The notes under the pieces: model-generated | Told to the model about the DNA's origin: nothing | Databases searched by the model: none | What the model saw: only the letters and a program-made list of their open reading frames with translations | Translations under genes and position numbers: made by a program | NCBI GenBank assembly: GCA_030247885.1 | Contig: JAPDRO010000021.1 | Location: 434,001-498,000 of the forward strand | DNA from: Taxawa tesnikishii (nom. ined.) | Taxonomy: Eukaryota > Ascomycota > Dothideomycetes > Dothideales | DNA length: 64,000 nucleotides | Direction of reading: 5' to 3' | Shown: piece after piece, positions 33,444 to 45,489 of the stretch | Layout of the letters: every line of letters begins with the position of its first letter | How positions within the stretch are numbered: the first letter of the stretch is position 1

Positions 33444-35098
33444 GCTGTACCAATACCATGGCCAATTGAATTCTGTCAACTACAGGCTTGATAGCTATCT
33501 GGCTACTACGAAACTTGATGCCCTCCATGAAGATAAGATGACGAAGCTACTAGTACACTTTGAGCTTGTAAAACTGGATCTATTACATTATGTGCGTCGT
33601 TCTGTGCCTCCATCCATGCCTGTGCCTGTTGTGCCTGTACAATAGTCTCAATACTCGCGAATCGAGTATTTGGATCAACTGTCACTCGTTTCCGACGCTT
33701 CTCAACGTGTTGTTCAAGTTAGCTCTGTAGTTTTTGGTTCTGAGCTTGGAGTGCTGCTTGTTGTGCGTTTAAACTGTCGATTGCTTGGCCAGCTTTTTGA
33801 AGAACGTTGATGAGGCTCTGTTCATTGGCTGTAGCAAACTGCTTTCGCTTATAGATTGATTGGGCTGTAGTATATAGCTAGCGTGAGCTTTTTGGAGTAC
33901 AAAACATCGGTTGTTAATTAGTTGGTAGTGGTGTAGTTCGAGGTTGAATCACAGACTGGACTTGCGACGAGTTGAGGCCTTTACTTAGGTTCCATGGATT
34001 GATACTAGCTGCTTTCCATCTAGAACGAAGTACTCGTGGATTAAATGTCTCTTTACGAGCAAGGTGGTAGCATTAGATAAAACGTTGCTTCTTTATTGGA
34101 GCTGCATCATCGAGGTAGGCTAGACTTGCAATCTAGCTTCTGTAATGCGATTTCAACGGTGCAAAAACACCTAAATCCAAAGGCTAAAGAACATGGCTTG
34201 CATGAGCAAGTAGGAATAGTAGCTGGACATTGTTTTGCTTGCAAGTCCAAAGGAATTCGATAGTGATATGACTGCCATGCCCATCTATAATCAAAAGACG
34301 ATGGTTGCTAGCTTGGGGCTATGTTTCTAGAATGAACATATATTGCAACCATTGAATTGCAATGCGATTTGCTGTCCAACCATTCTCAGACGTAGTGTAT
34401 TGCCAATCTGGAGTTGAATCTGGAAACTAAGTTGATTGAGGTGCTTTTCCTTTAAAGATTAGGAGTGGACGGATAAAGCTGCCGGTAGCGCTGATTGTTT
34501 CAAGAACTAAGACCTATTCGCGTGTTTCTGGTGATTTGACGTAAGTACGTCTCTTTAAAGATAATGCAAGTACTCGGGTATTCGTACAGACTCCAAGTGC
34601 AATACCATGCTCGTCCATATTCTAAGTATCTTGTAGTTGGATGTTAAACCGATCAAGTACGTCTTTATACCGTGTATAGAACTCAGAAATTAGATCCGGA
34701 TGAGTTCCATTAACTCGTGAGGCATTAATCCGCCGGCCAACAATAAAGGCAACTTGTAGATTGCGTTGTATGAACTTTGTAACCCATGCTTTTCCAAGTG
34801 GAGCGTCGTCTCCGTTTATCTGTAAAATCCGGATAGCTATTTCTCGTGCGCGTGAGTAAGATGGTGGAAATCCTTGGGCATCTTGTTCGAGTATCTATTT
34901 AATAAGAAACTCCTCCTATCGTAGTAACAATCGCTGTTGTTGTTCGTGGCCGGCGCGTGCATTATCACCGCCTTTAGCACGGTACGTAAGGGTGGAGGCA
35001 GCAATACCGTAAGCCTTTACAGCAGCTCGGATAGATAGCGACGCGTTAGATTGTAGATCGCGAAGGGCAGCTTAAATCATCTCCTCGCGTTGAGACAT
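33430..35098 (-). pseudogene. pogo/Fot1 transposase, inactivated
   Basis: The frame starts at ATG 35098 (MSQREEMI, then a stop where Gln is expected). It continues with a CENP-B/HTH-like region (SIRAAVKAYGIAASTLTYRA). The DDE catalytic core follows: first Asp in NMDEHGIALGV, second in LLIIDGHGSHIT, and a third acidic position at PLDLGVFAPLK. The C-terminal WKAASINPWNLSK block is also typical of Fot1-like transposases. At least eight in-frame stops occur, nearly all TAG or TAA at expected Gln or Trp codons. The 3' end of the frame is approximate. No functional transposase can be made. Confidence 0.85.
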
Positions 35099-35158
35099 AG
35101 TAGGCCAATAGAGGGTGTATAGTAACGCCTTGAATTGATTGAGTAGAAAGAGCGGAAG

Positions 35159-35200
35159 TGCGCAAGAACTGGGGGTGATCAAAAACCAGGGTAATCAGCT
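35159..35200 (-). repeat. right terminal inverted repeat of the pogo element
   Basis: Its reverse complement begins agctgattaccctgg and matches the left repeat. TA follows directly at 35201-35202. Confidence 0.88.
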
Positions 35201-35202
35201 TA

Positions 35203-36090
35203 CAAGTCTGACTATGAGCGGCTCTTTCATCTAGACTGCCAGCGCTTCGCCTTAGTATGTAACTGCAACACTCTCCGCCCGTCTTCGATGGATTGACCAA
35301 ATAGGAAACCCGGGGTGGCATCCCTTGAGCTTCGATTGAATGCCTCCTTCGAGCCTACATGCGTAGATGCGAGTATGGTTGACAAAGGTGGGTACACCAG
35401 CCTCACCGCCCTAGCTAGCGAGGCTGCGGTAGGTATATCGAGTTTCCTCTCATCCAGAGAAAGCCACCCTCTCTCTCTCTGCCACGTCAGCCTCTTGGAG
35501 GATCAGATTATCTAGCAGTCTTCTTCATTTCTCGTGTCGATGGATAAGACAGGATTGCCGAAGAGAAGACGCGCTGTACCTTCTCTAGACATGCGGGAAA
35601 GGGAGTTGCACGTGGGCATGTGGCATCCTATGTGCTCGAAACATGTATGTATCATACGGATTTGATGCGCGATTGCGGTGAAGCAAGTTTGCCGGCGGAG
35701 GAGTTGCTTGGGGACCTTGGGGGCCGGCTTTTGTGAGATGCCGGATAGGGAAGGTAGGGCGACCCGGGCGCATCGAGGCTAGCATGGATTCGGCATTCGG
35801 GAGATTTTCAGGAACGAATGACGACGATCTGTCGAACAACGACGATTCGCCGTCATCCTTATCAAACGCTCGAGTAGGCTTAGCAAACACGAGAGAAAAA
35901 ACACGATGGGAGGAGTCATGGAGTCATACTCTTATTCACAACCTGCGAATCGCAACCTTCAACCTCTTTGCTCCTTCAAACCCCTCCACAACCCTCATCG
36001 TTCTGGCTCACTCAACCGCTATACCACCCACCCCGCCATCCTTGGATAACCACTTCCAATTCCCTCAACATCAAGAGGCAGGCTTCAGTC
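35203..36090. other. intergenic, no gene seen
   Basis: This stretch lies between the transposon and the histidine-phosphatase gene. A CT-rich, C-rich leader occupies the last 120 bases. Frames such as 35733-36191 overlap the true gene in another frame and have no domain. Confidence 0.5.
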
Positions 36091-36900
36091 ATGGCACCAA
36101 CAGTCCACCTTGTCCGCCATGCTCAGGGCTTCCACAACCTCAGCATGTCCAACCACAACATGCCAGATCCTCTCCTCACCGATTTGGGTAAAGACCAATG
36201 CCGGAAACTCCAATCCTCTTTCCCGCACATGGACAAGGTCGACCTCGTCGTTGCATCACCAATCAAGCGCACCGTCTACACCGCCCTCCTCTCCTTCGCT
36301 TCAGTCATCAAGTCCAAGAACCTCAAAGTCATCGCCTTGCCGGAACTGCAAGAGACTTCCGATCTCCCATGCGATACCGGCAGCTCGGTTGAGGAGGTGG
36401 AGCGCGAGTTCTCAGGTCAGCCAGTGGACCTCAGTCTTCTCCACGCCGACTGGAACAACAAGAAAGGCCGCTGGGCACCCAACGCCCGCGCAATCGAGGC
36501 TCGTGCCCGCGACGCACGCAAGTGGCTCGCCGAGCGTAAAGAGAAGCATATAGTAGTCGTAACCCACGGAGGCTTTCTCCACTACTTCACCGAAGATTGG
36601 ACGGGCAGCAACAAGTTCGCAGGTGCGTTATACCGCCTCTCGCAACTGAAGCGTCATCGACAAGGCCGACTGCTGATCTCGAAACTAGGCACGGGATGGG
36701 CGAACACCGAGTTCCGGACGTACACGATCCAAGGCGTCACGGACAAGGACGCCAAGCTCGTCGAGACGGCCGAGAGCAGGCGGCTCAGAGACGCGAAGCC
36801 GCTGTCCAAGGAGGAGCAGGAGAATCTGAAGGAGACGACGCAGAAATCGTGGGGCGCAGACGGGTATGAGAAGGCCCAGGAGATTGAGGCAAAGGTATAG
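36091..36900 (+). CDS. histidine phosphatase superfamily (phosphoglycerate-mutase-like) protein
   Basis: Two exons, 36091-36622 and 36689-36900, give 247 aa. The intron is 66 nt (donor gtgcgt, branch CTGAT, acceptor actag). The catalytic RHG-type motif is HLVRHAQGFHN near residue 6, where His forms the phospho-enzyme. The second His is in VVVTHGGFLHYF near residue 160. Splicing produces the family-typical TGWANTEFRTY. The start codon was chosen because it puts the RHA motif at the N terminus. Cytosolic small-molecule phosphatase or mutase activity is likely; the substrate is unknown. The intron length is a multiple of three and it has no stop, so an unspliced transcript would encode a protein 22 residues longer. 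Confidence 0.88.
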   Translation: MAPTVHLVRHAQGFHNLSMSNHNMPDPLLTDLGKDQCRKLQSSFPHMDKVDLVVASPIKRTVYTALLSFASVIKSKNLKVIALPELQETSDLPCDTGSSVEEVEREFSGQPVDLSLLHADWNNKKGRWAPNARAIEARARDARKWLAERKEKHIVVVTHGGFLHYFTEDWTGSNKFAGALYRLSQLKRHRQGRLLISKLGTGWANTEFRTYTIQGVTDKDAKLVETAESRRLRDAKPLSKEEQENLKETTQKSWGADGYEKAQEIEAKV

Positions 36901-39176
36901 CATGATGTTTGTTTTCCCCTGTGCGCGGCGTGCTGTGGAGTAGGGTCGATGCTGATGCCGTGACGCCGGAAGCGCAGGCGAGCTAGACAGGACCGCGATT
37001 TTGGTGGTTACATCTGATCGTTGTTCTTTGAGGCATGAGCTGGCACGAGGGAAGACCGGAAGGATTGACCATGCATCATCATACTCCCGGCGTCTGAGGC
37101 GTGGTCGTGGAAGCATCGGCGTAGAGCAAGGTCTGTAGAGCAATAGAAGCGCGCGGTGGTACATACTCACGGAAGCCGGTCAGTCAACGAACTATTCATC
37201 TCTTGACTTCCTTTTTCCTTGGCTGTCTGAGTTCATGCAACGGAGATGGGGTCGTATACCGCTATACGCTTCTCGAGTAGGTCTGCAGATCGTGAATTGA
37301 GGAAGGATATCCCAATGGTGCGTTATTCACTCCGCTTCACTTGAGCTCACCTCCTGCTGATCCAATTCTCCCGGGCGTGATCTTTCGACTGACACATCGT
37401 TGTCGACCCAGCCAACTATATATGCAATCCTAACCTCATCGCCATTAAATAAAACAGGTCGAGTAGTGTATATGGCGATAACCCTGTCACGAAGACCTTC
37501 GAAAAGCCACGCGTTCGAACCGCGCTAACCTAGGTAAAAGATACCTTTTCAGGTCACATGGCAAAGGGAGGGCACACATTACGGTGCAGGGGTGACGGTA
37601 GCGGGTTGCTAGGAAGGAGGAGTGAGTCAATGGCGGGCCAATACAAAATGAATACACAATCCAACCGGCGACATCATCAAACAAACAAACAAACAAACAA
37701 ACCCAACATGAAACCAGCGAAAGCGAGTTTCGGTCCGATCATCACAGCTTGATGATCTGGATTCTTTGCTCTTTTTTGCTCGCAACCCCTGATCTCATCT
37801 GTCTTCTTCTCTGCATCGGATATCCAGATCTGACAATGGCTCTGCGGACGCACAAGTGCCAGGGCGGACAGCGGTTCCAGCAAAGCGCCGACCTTGCCAG
37901 TAGCGATGAGAACAGGCCCTGTCGTGCCATGCAGTGTTTTGAACAGTGGGGCAGACAACCAGGGCTATCTACATATCCCCAATCACGGCAGAAACAATTG
38001 AGCATGCACTAGCTTTACCGCCTCCGTTAGTGCGGGCTCGGAGAAGACATAATGTTCTTCCGTATGCATGTCAAGGATACTTGCAGACAAAACTTGGTCG
38101 GGCCACTTGACATCTTCGCACCAGACCGCACCGTCGCATCCTGGAGAACTGAAGTGCGTGTATGCTGTGCATGAGATGAACCGCCCGGAGACGGTCGACC
38201 CCACCGCAAGCATCGGCGTTCTGCTGGTCGCCAACGGGGAGGGTGTATGTAAGGGCTGAAACCGGCGACAAAGGGGCCATCAGCCCTGCGTTCATCCACG
38301 GCACGCCGCGCAAACAAACTCAACCCACCAGCTCAAGGCTACGCGTGCGACGCCATCCCTCCACGTAAAAAGAAATTCCAGCATGGCAGGAAAATCCTTC
38401 AGTATGCGCCAACCTCACCCCCCCCTTTCCTACTAATATGAGCCTGCAAACCCCTCCGTACCTCCTTCTGACACCTTGCCGAGGATTCTGGTTAATTACA
38501 CAGTGTCGGTCTAATACGGAACATTTCTCGCCTCGACTGCGTCAGCGCAGATGCACGCTGTCGACGAGACACCGGGATTTCCAGCCACCCCACCCATTGA
38601 GAGACATCAGCATCATGCTGGTCACCAAAAGAGGGGGTGGGGGTGGGGGGCATCCATGATGTACGGAAGAGCCATAAGGAGTCCGTCCGCTTTGCTCCTG
38701 CGCTCTGCAATGATGACGACGCAAACGTCGTCTCTCAAAAACGTTGAGCTGAGCATGGAAGATCCAAAACGGCCCCGTTACTATCGTTTCCTATAAAAAC
38801 ACATTGCAGCTGGAAGAACGCGTCTGGCCAGAGCGTTGCACGTTGCCCCTTCTGCAACGGCGCACCGACTTATCCGGAATTTGGAAACCTATTCGTCAAA
38901 TCTTTCTTCTGCCGAATGCGCGAAGACGTGACCATGACCAAGAAGCGAGGACACGAGGGAAGGATGGGTTATTAGATAGTAGTTTTTTTGTTTTACGATT
39001 AAATGTTACAAGAAATCTATTCTAATTTTTTCCAGACATCAATTCCCAAGACAAATTCGGTCACATCGAGTGACCTATACATTAAATAGCTCTTCACAGA
39101 GAGCTCGTAAGAAAAGAAGAGACGTTCCAGCGTATCCGGTATTCATGCACTCTCCCTCAAGGATGTTCCTCCTCAT
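36901..39176. other. 2.3 kb gene-poor region
   Basis: Only short overlapping frames occur, none with a domain. A tetranucleotide repeat lies at 37679-37702, and a G-rich run (gggggtgggggtggggggc) lies near 38633-38651. No RNA gene was recognised. Confidence 0.5.
37679..37702. repeat. (ACAA)n microsatellite
   Basis: About six perfect tandem ACAA units lie in non-coding sequence. Confidence 0.85.
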
Positions 39177-42108
39177 CTACGCCCTCTTTGCAAGGAACTT
39201 CACACTCCTCTTGCTGTTCGCTGTGGCAGTCGCACTGCTTGCGGAAGAGGTAGCGGTAATCAACCTGGCACCGTAAACACCGTTGTAAACGGGGCTTCCG
39301 ACGCTCTTCTTCATGTAGCATGCAGAACCGGAAAGGGAGACGTCAACGCAGCCGGAGGTAAAGGCACAGGCCATGATGCAGCCCTCGAAGTTGTTGACGT
39401 ACTTCATGGCGAGGTCGCCGCCGCTGCGGTCGATGCCGCACTCGATCATGTACTGGTTGCCGTTGCTGGCAGTGTAGACGGTGCTGTTGGAGTCAGGGCA
39501 GGAGAGAACGGCGTTGCTAGTTGCGGTGGCAGAAGCGGCGCCGCTGCTGCCGGTGGTGGTCGTAGAGCCGGAGCTGGCAGAGCTGGCAGAGCTGGCAGAG
39601 TTGACGGAGTTGACGGAGTTGACGGAGCTGACAGAGCTAGCGGAACTGGACATGGAGGTGGTGAAAGATGCGGAGGAGGAGGACTTGCTAGACGTAGTGC
39701 TGACGGAAGCGGTATTGTTCAGGACACCGAAGATGTAGTTGGTGGCAGCAGAGACCATGCCGCTCGCGCTATTCTTCAGCCAGCAAGTTCCGCTTCCGCT
39801 GCCGTAAGTGCCACCGACGTAGGTGAAGGCAGTGCAGCCGGTGGATTTGTCGCACTGGGTCATGCAGTCGAGGTAGGACTTCGCGGCCTGAGCATTGGCG
39901 TAAGAGCCTACCGAGCTGTCGGCCGAACAGTGAATGGTGTAGTTGTTGCCGTTGGTATCAGTAAGAGTCTGGTTGTTAGTTGCCGGGCAGAGCGTCGAAG
40001 TCGGGCTTGCGGACGCAGTGCTGGAACCGGTGGTGGAAGAGGCAAGGCTAGAGGAGCTGCCACTGGAAGAAGCAAGACTGGAGGAGCTGCCGCTGGAGCC
40101 GGTGGTGGAAGAGGCATGGCCGGAAGAGCTGCCGCTAGAAGAAGCAATGGTGGAAGAGGCAAGGCTAGAGGAGTTGCTGCTAGAAGAAGCGAGGTTGGAG
40201 GAGCTGCCGCTGGAAGAAGCGATGGTGGAAGTAGCCATGGTCAAGGAAGCCTTGGATGAAGAGCCGGTCGATGAGGCAGAAGTGGTAGACGCGCTGGCAG
40301 AAGAGGAGCTGGCACTGCTGGCAAGCATTATGCGACCACCAACAATACCGCTGTTGCCCTGCGCAGTCATGATCTTAGATTTCATGTAACAAGCGGAACC
40401 GGAAAGAGAGACGTCCTGGCAGCCAGTAGTGTTTGCACACTTCTCCAAGCACTGCGAGATACTGCCGGCAGCGACATAAACCATACCCATGTCTCCACCA
40501 GATCTGTCAATACCGCACTCAATCATGAAGTTAGCGCCGTTAGTAGCGTTGTACATGGTGTTGTTGGCAGAGGGACAGGACAGAGCGGTGGCGGTAGGCG
40601 TAGAAGACGTGGTGCTGGTGCTGGTAGGGTTTGCAGCCTTGGCAATGGCTGAGTTTGTCAGGTTGTACATGCTGAGACGGTTGCTGCCACCACAGTACTG
40701 AGAGCTGTTACCAGCGCAGGTAGAGAAGCAGTTGCCAAGGACACCAGCGACTGGGGCGCGGTCGGATGGAAGCGTGTTGTCGCAGAAGCACTGGCTAGAG
40801 TATTCCATACCGGCGTAAGTGTAGCCCTTCTTGTAGCAGTAGTTGACACAGTTCTGAACGGTCATGTTGTTGCTGAACCAGCTTGCACCGTTGAAAGTGC
40901 GAGTGCTAGTGTCGTCGGAACCGCATCCAATGTAGCTCCATCCAAGATTACTGACGTCAGTAGAGTAGCCAGTGCCAGCGGTGATGCTAGCGTTGGAGGC
41001 GCAAGTGTTGGATTCCTCGTCGTCAAGATCGGTGTAGGCGTAGTCTGGGCCCCAGACAACGGGGTTGCAACCTGGAAGCTTCTCGAGAGTTCCGGTAACG
41101 GCCTCATCAACAGTAGGCTCGAGAATGCATGCTTGGGATTCCTGAGTGGTGAAGAAGTCGAAGACGTCGCAGTCAGTGATGAGACCACTGTCGTTGGTGC
41201 ACCTGTCGGTAGCGTTCTGGAGAACCTCAACATCCCAGCCGTTGAGAAAGTCGCCGTGGAATCCGTATCCAGTTGGGTCACCCTGCGCAAACACGAATGG
41301 CTGTTGGGTACCGTTCCACCACTCAAAGCCAGCAGTGGAGTAGATGACTTCGAAGAAAATAGAGATCAGGTGGACAGGATGCGAAGCAGGGCAGGGACCG
41401 TTGTCGTAAGAGTACTTGGTAGGGTAAGCCATATGAGATTGGTGGTCGGTAGAATCGACGTTAACACCGTCCCAGCAAGAGGGAAAGAAGACCTGAGCGC
41501 GAAGACCGTCCGGGCACACCTTGTTTGGCAAGCCGTTGGTTTGGCTCGACTCTCCGCTGTAGTCGAGACAGACGAAGCTGACAGCTTGAGAAGCGAAATC
41601 ACCGCCAAAGCTGCGCTTGAATGGGTCGCCAGCGATCATACGGAAACCCTCAGGGAAGGCCGTGAGGTTGTCGTTGTTTGGACCTCCTCTCTGCCTATTA
41701 AGTGCATTAGTATATTGAGTTGGAAACACGTGCTGGAGATGGCACGTACAGATAGTAGACAGTCATTCCACCGTTGACGCCGTTTCCGTCACCAGATTGA
41801 GGAACGTCTTGGAACGTGCCATCTTGTGCCTGGTAGTAGAGCTTTGGTGTCCAGTAGTTGCTAAGGTCCTGCTTGATCGGGCAAGAGGAACACTTAGACG
41901 AGCGAGCCTGCGCGTAGTCCATGGTGAAGTTGAACCCATTACCGCCAGCGATGGTGTGGACGTGGCCAGAAACTGCACCAGGGGCGACGATTGGATCGGC
42001 ACGCTCAGTAAGGATACGACCAGGGCAAGGCATACGCCAGAAAGCAGCACTGGGAGCGGCAAGAGTGAGGAGGCTGAGCGCAGTAGCGCTGTAATCGAAG
42101 GACCTCAT
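39177..42108 (-). CDS. secreted DUF1996 / WSC / PAN-like multidomain protein
   Basis: Exons 42108-41750 and 41694-39177 with a 55-nt intron (gtacgt to aatag) give 958 aa. A signal peptide (MRSFDYSATALSLLTLAAPSAA) leads into a DUF1996 domain of about 280 residues with its hallmarks WRMPCPGRI, VHTIAGGNG and GGMTVYYLQRG. A WSC domain follows near residues 370-460 (GWSYIGCGSDD, CVNYCYKKGYTYAGMEYSSQC, CAGNSSQYCGGSNRLSMYN). Three repeated Cys-rich PAN/apple-like modules come next, each opening with CP-x-x-N and containing FMIECGIDRSGGD or a variant. Ser-rich linkers separate them, coded partly by a 9-bp minisatellite. WSC and PAN modules bind glycans or proteins, so an extracellular wall or adhesion role is inferred. 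No GPI signal is obvious at the C terminus. Confidence 0.88.
39571..39642. repeat. 9-bp coding minisatellite in a Ser-rich linker
   Basis: About eight units of gagctggca, gagttgacg or gagctgaca (plus strand) encode a Ser-Ala-Ser or Ser-Val-Asn alternation in the linker before the last PAN-like module. Copy-number change here would keep the reading frame. Confidence 0.75.
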
Positions 42109-43260
42109 CTTGCTGAATTAATTAAAATTAGTATTAAAAATGCTGTTTTGCTGTGGCGAACCGGTGGCAGGGTGGTTGTCGATTGTGTCCGGAATGTCGC
42201 TGCTGACTCTATTGTTGCTGGCAGGGGGCAGGAGTCTTATACCAAGTTCATGTCTGAGAAGAACGGGGCGTTTACCCACATGTGTCTGCTGCAAGGGACC
42301 GACCGTTGCGGCTAAGATTCGTAGGCTGCGAACTACAACGGGCAATAAAGGAGGAGGTTCGAGAGCCATTGAAAGGATTATCAGCGCAACGGTCCGTGAC
42401 TGATAAGTCAAACGGTCGTATACTGCGTGTAATAAAGAAGAGTGGACGACACGATCCTGCCGCAGTTGGTCATCGGACTTACAGTGGGGCCCCTGTCCGC
42501 AAGGAAGGAGGACAGGCGCTTTTCGCTACATCGTAGGTTACAATCGCTTGTCGGTAATCCCAAGTCGATAGGGTCGCTGCGATCAGGGGAGCAGCTGTAA
42601 ACAGCGAGGCCGACATTGTCTGGCCTTACCTGCGTTGTTCAACTGTCGCGACGGTGTATCTGGAGGCCTCGTCCTGCCTGTCTCAAATCCCGGGAGTAGT
42701 TGGATGGTCCACGTGAGGATGAACACGTCGTTTCCTCTCGGCTCACGGCTAATGCGTCCATGAGGAGCCTCGTCATTGTAAAGGAGACGTTGTATTATTG
42801 TTGTTGCAGGCAACGGTTGTCCAGATAGAGATAGATAGAGAAGAGCCTGTGGAGCGCGGGAAGCTATTCCCGCCGCATAGACCACCACGCACCGCTCGGC
42901 CCGGCGCGACTCGTGATCCTCGGCGAAACTCAATCTTCGTCTCTCCTTTCCTCTGAGAACCCTGCCAAACACGCTGTCCCACCCAGCTCATACACTCTTT
43001 GCCCAAGACAACCGTTCACTGCTGTGCACTGCACTCTTCGAGCCTACTCTATACGAGCTCACCTGTGCAGCAGAGCAAGATCTGGACGGAGGTCTTGTCT
43101 CACTTCCGTATGACTTGGCACAAAGAGTTCCTATACGCGCTATTCAATGCAACTTGCCCTAGCGAAGCTGTGGTGGATGCTGTTCATGACCTCTATGAGT
43201 TTGCTTATCAAAGGAGAAGTGTTCGGTGTTTCTGTGCCACATAAACTCTTCTAGTCGAAG
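42109..43260. other. intergenic, no gene seen
   Basis: This is the promoter side of the DUF1996/WSC gene. Short frames only. Confidence 0.45.
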
Positions 43261-43632
43261 ATGATCCCTGTTGTCATGCAATCCCCAGTGACCTGGTTCG
43301 CAGATCCCACGAGAAACTTGGAGCTGGCCCACCAACTCATCGTTTCTATACAATTTGGAAGGACCGACCCATCTGCCATGCTCGTCCTGGCTTTCTGGGA
43401 ATGGCAAATTCCGGTGCTTGCCGTCCCTCGCGTTGAAGGAAGCAGTGCTTTGAGCGATCAAGGCGCCATCCACGCCTGGTACTCAGACGCCACCGACAGC
43501 ATCCCCCAAAGGGCGGGCGTGGACTTTGCAAGTGTGGCTGGAGAGTATTGGTCTTACCACAAGTCAACGCTCAATAGAGTTGTGCAAGAAACGGTTGGTC
43601 CGCTATCTGACAAGCCAGAAAACGTGGAGTAA
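43261..43632 (+). CDS. hypothetical ORF, unrecognised
   Basis: A 123-codon frame begins at an ATG and has protein-like composition (for example LELAHQLIVSIQFGRTDP and GVDFASVAGEYWSYHKST). Another open frame continues the coding look from about 43526 to 43831, and a third to 44067. This could be one gene cut by introns or frame errors, or a relic. I recognise no domain and no neighbour gives a hint. The remaining stretch to 45489 shows nothing. Confidence 0.22.
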   Translation: MIPVVMQSPVTWFADPTRNLELAHQLIVSIQFGRTDPSAMLVLAFWEWQIPVLAVPRVEGSSALSDQGAIHAWYSDATDSIPQRAGVDFASVAGEYWSYHKSTLNRVVQETVGPLSDKPENVE

Positions 43633-44067
43633 ACTGTTCAGCTTGCTGCACGGCACTTCTCTTCTTCACGAAATCCAATCCCTACAGACCCTCAACACTC
43701 CCAACGGTCCAGAGATCTGGCTCTTGGGAATGATTTGGAAAGAAGAGACGACCGAATGTGGTCGTTTCGGGTCGGCAGATGCGAGACGTTGGCAGGAAGT
43801 TTCCCGAACGGGAATCTGGCTGCAAAAATAGCCGTCAAACGCCTGCCAAGAGAGCTGGCATCGACCTGGACGCTTGTTGTGCTGCTCGCATCCATGAACT
43901 GGAAGCCTCATGCGTATACAGTGGCAATGCAAAGGGAGAGCGCCGTCTTGCCGGGCGTCTGGTCTACTGCAACAGATTGCAGAAGAAACGTTGTTTTGAA
44001 AATCCTCTCGCATCAACGTGGCTCACAACGGCAGTTCGGAGCAGAACCCATCGTGGTGAGCGCTTGA

Positions 44068-45489
44068 AGGTCCCGAGAAGGATTCGTCTTTTCCATGTTT
44101 TTGTGTCGTTTTGGCTGCCACGCGAGTCTATCGTTCGGGAGTTGAGCGTACTCGTTCAAAACCTCAGGACAGGATGACTGCTGTACTGAACCCACAGCTG
44201 CGCTCGCGAGAGCGGGGCAAGCGTGTCCAAGACAAGTACAGGAGCAGAGGCATAAACAAACAACGTCACATGTCACGGTGTACATCACAAATTCGTCAGC
44301 AAGTTCTCCTGTGTAGAGACGCCTTGTCACCAAGACGGGGATACCCGTGTCCTGGGTCGCAGGCGGTGGTGTTGACCCGCGTCCAAGACAAACATACTCT
44401 TCTTGGACGGCATTGCTGCCGGCGCCGAGACGATGGCCGTCCGGCTTGGCTAACACAGCAGGAGTGTTTGTGTTCGTGGCATCGCAACAATTCTCTGTTA
44501 TTGCAGGAGGAAGGTGTACGGCGAGCTGTCAAGATGAGGGGACGCGATGCCAAGTGTTTTCGGCATCGCTCGGGCAAAGAAAGCTGTCTTTCTTGACCGG
44601 TCTGTCGCCCAAGGCGGCCTCATCGGAAGTCGCCAAGCGTTGATATGGAAGATTCAACACGCAGAAGAGCAAATGTCGTTCGTAAAGAGTTGCGCCCTAC
44701 AGGGCAGAACGACCACGACAATGCATAACCGACAACCGGTCAAGACGCGCGAGAGGATGGTTCGGCTTTCGCAAGGCGCAGTCAACAAAGCCACTTCCTG
44801 CACCCCTCGCGCGACGACCCACATCCGCGGCACAGCCCTCACCTCTTCCTCTGCACACAACCCGCTCTTCCTCTGCGTAGGATTCATGCCAAAAGAGCGG
44901 AGGACGAGGGTTCTTGGGCGATGCTGTGCATGCTCTAACCTCTGCAGATGCGCCGTCTCGGCCCCGATTCTTCGCTTCTTCGCTTCTTCCTCGTTTCTTG
45001 GAATGATGAAACTGCGCACCTCCATCCCTGCAACGAGCTTGGCGCCCCGCCATGACACACTTCCCTGTGACTCTTCCTCGACGTCCCGTGGCAGTGAGAG
45101 AACACCGTCCCTACTCTCAGCAATGCGTGGGGCACACCTGTTCGTCTCAGACAGGGAACGCGTGTGTTCGCCATGGGTAGGTCGAGGGTGCTCTCCTGCG
45201 GAGTCCCGAACTGGATAAGTAGGTCGCCTTGTAACTTTCTTGGCTCAGGCAGACGTGTGTTATCGTTCAGCAGGTTTATAATCTGACCACCTCCCCCTCT
45301 ATATCGTTTCCATTCGTCAGTCTCTCCCAACTCAATTGCCTCCACAATCTGTTCTCCAAAAGCATATACCATCCCAACTACTCGGCAGCACCACAAGCAC
45401 ACTTGAGCACATCAGTGCTCCCCATACCACACCATCCGCCAGGCATACCGGCACTCTACTACTACCCCGTCACAAACGATTCGTCCACC
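44068..45489. other. intergenic, no supported gene
   Basis: Overlapping frames on both strands around 44300-45220 have Arg/Ser/Cys-rich random composition. The last 150 bases are a CA-rich leader for the gene starting at 45490. Confidence 0.45.

Larger units (their letters stand above)
33402..35200 (-). mobile_element. pogo/Fot1-type (Tc1-mariner superfamily) DNA transposon, mutated
   Basis: The element is 1799 bp, bounded by TA target duplications (33400-33401 and 35201-35202) and imperfect inverted repeats of about 42 bp. One degraded transposase frame runs on the minus strand. Base composition is visibly more AT-rich than in the flanks. Stop codons are almost all TAA or TAG where Gln or Trp is expected. 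Mismatches between the two ends are mostly transitions. Both fit RIP. It lies between an F-box-like gene and a histidine-phosphatase gene and does not appear to interrupt either. Confidence 0.9.

Noticed and set aside
37510-37524. tRNA-like T-arm (cgcg, ttcgaac, cgcg)
   Set aside because: No acceptor stem, anticodon arm or D arm could be placed around it on either strand.
39930-40389. plus-strand frames opposite the DUF1996/WSC gene
   Set aside because: Antisense of Ser-rich repeat linkers; low-complexity artefact.
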